64,000 nt of DNA from the NCBI GenBank assembly GCA_965217615.1, contig CBDCIT010000039.1:62001-126000 (forward strand). The letters run 5' to 3'. Shown here piece after piece: positions 63,331 to 64,000 of this stretch. The notes under the pieces are model-generated. The model had not been told where the DNA came from, did not search any database, and saw only the letters and a list, made by a program, of their open reading frames with translations. Every line of letters begins with the position of its first letter. The stretch's first letter is position 1. The stretch is from CAVOAK01 sp965217615 (GTDB lineage: Bacteria; Pseudomonadota; Alphaproteobacteria; UBA8366; CAVOAK01). The position numbers and the translations under genes are program-made.

Positions 63331-63875
63331 GCCTCTTGCGCGAAATGCGCATCAACCGCCTCGGCCAGCGAAGCATAAACGGAAACCGGCTCTACATGCG
63401 GCGGCAGTCCGGCCGCCAGCGTCATTTGTCCGTGGCCGGTTCTGACGAGAATACGGGGACAACCGATCGCAGCGCCCGCTTCGAGATCGATCAACTGATC
63501 GCCGATTATCGGTGTTTCCGCTGCAGTGGCGCCAAACTGCTGTAGCGCCTCTCGCAGCATGGCGGGTCCTGGCTTTCGGCGTTCGGTCGCGCTGGAGGGC
63601 TGATCGGGGCAATAAAAAAATGCATCTATCCAGCCGCCCTCTTGATGTAGCGCTTGACGCATCTCGTCGTGTATTCGATCGAGCATCGTCGCGTCGATCA
63701 CGCCCCGACCAACGATGGACTGGTTCGTTACGACGGCGACCCTGATTCCGCACCCATTAAGTTTCGCCACCGCCGCCGCCGCACCCGACAGCATGACGAG
63801 TTCGGCAGGGGATTTGACTGAGCCGGGACGTTCTTCGTTCAACACACCGTCGCGATCAAGCAATAACAGGCGCAT
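63327..63875 (-). CDS. gmhB: HAD-IIIA phosphatase, GmhB type
   Basis: A 182-residue HAD phosphatase starting MRLLLLDRDGVLNEE: DxD motif at 7-9, second-motif Thr in VTNQSIVGRG, Lys in RRKPGPAML, and the final Asp pair in IIGDQLIDLEAG. Fits D,D-heptose 1,7-bisphosphate phosphatase, though HisB-type histidinol phosphatases look alike and zinc-loop cysteines are mostly absent. ATG at 63875 overlaps the ftsX TGA by one base. Confidence 0.8.
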   Translation of the reverse strand: MRLLLLDRDGVLNEERPGSVKSPAELVMLSGAAAAVAKLNGCGIRVAVVTNQSIVGRGVIDATMLDRIHDEMRQALHQEGGWIDAFFYCPDQPSSATERRKPGPAMLREALQQFGATAAETPIIGDQLIDLEAGAAIGCPRILVRTGHGQMTLAAGLPPHVEPVSVYASLAEAVDAHFAQEA

Positions 63876-64000
63876 CAGACCATCCTGGCAAGCGTCCGCA
63901 TAACTGTTCGCCTCGCCGTCCACATGGCAATGAGCGATGCGATGACGGGGACCAGAACAAGCGTTCCCCATTGCCACGCCTCGACCTCTATCGAGGGGAG
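63875..64000 (-). CDS. ftsX: Cell division protein FtsX, C-terminal end (cut by window edge)
   Basis: The last 41 residues: one hydrophobic helix (WGTLVLVPVIASLIAMWTAR) and the ending TVMRTLARMV, typical of FtsX C-termini, followed by the coupled HAD phosphatase start. The body lies right of the window. Confidence 0.65.
   Translation of the reverse strand, partial: LPSIEVEAWQWGTLVLVPVIASLIAMWTARRTVMRTLARMV

Noticed and set aside
1..64000. CRISPR arrays, rRNA or tRNA genes
   Set aside because: No regularly spaced direct repeats and no tRNA or rRNA sequence were noticed on reading; a covariance search was not possible here.

Overview
The window looks like a chromosome segment of a high-GC alphaproteobacterium, probably of the Rhodospirillales type. 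This is inferred from gene order: metX-metW divergent from chorismate mutase-hisC-tyrC, then a DUF2125 gene, a B12-dependent ribonucleotide reductase and plsC-ydcF-gmhB-ftsX. No rRNA, tRNA or CRISPR array was seen.

Bases 1-6142 carry a small export/redox locus: a Tat-exported carotenoid oxygenase (cut by the window edge), a DUF2141 protein, a membrane LytTR regulator, DUF6152 and DUF6644 genes, a decayed ATPase relic, a GcvA-type LysR regulator and a DUF1127 gene. Bases 6144-44372 are an insertion-sequence graveyard. I count fifteen substantial IS units of the IS5, IS1182, IS110/IS1111, IS6, IS3, IS256 and IS30 families, plus fragments of IS1595, IS21, a DDE integrase, a tyrosine integrase, a conjugative-type topoisomerase and phage-like genes. 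Surviving host genes between them point to small-molecule catabolism: dipeptidase, TauD-type dioxygenase, ABM monooxygenase and SnoaL-like protein. Others are broken: the Rieske oxygenase has an amber codon, and the phytanoyl-CoA dioxygenase is frameshifted with its iron ligands mutated.

Two nested insertions can be reconstructed base by base. A DUF6165 gene is split by an IS3 element that is itself split by an IS30 element. A heme-b/ferredoxin/class III adenylate cyclase gene is split by an IS5 element that is itself split by a second copy of the same IS3 element. Three near-identical IS1111-type elements all sit in or at the ends of IS6-type elements. Their non-coding ends contain short segments matching the insertion flanks, as expected for bridge-RNA guided insertion.

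From about 45.9 kb to the right edge the sequence is compact and mostly intact core genome: a Gld-type ABC exporter operon, a BtuF-like binding protein, a frameshifted MscS-type channel, methionine and aromatic amino-acid genes, nrdJ, and envelope genes running to the 3' end of ftsX.
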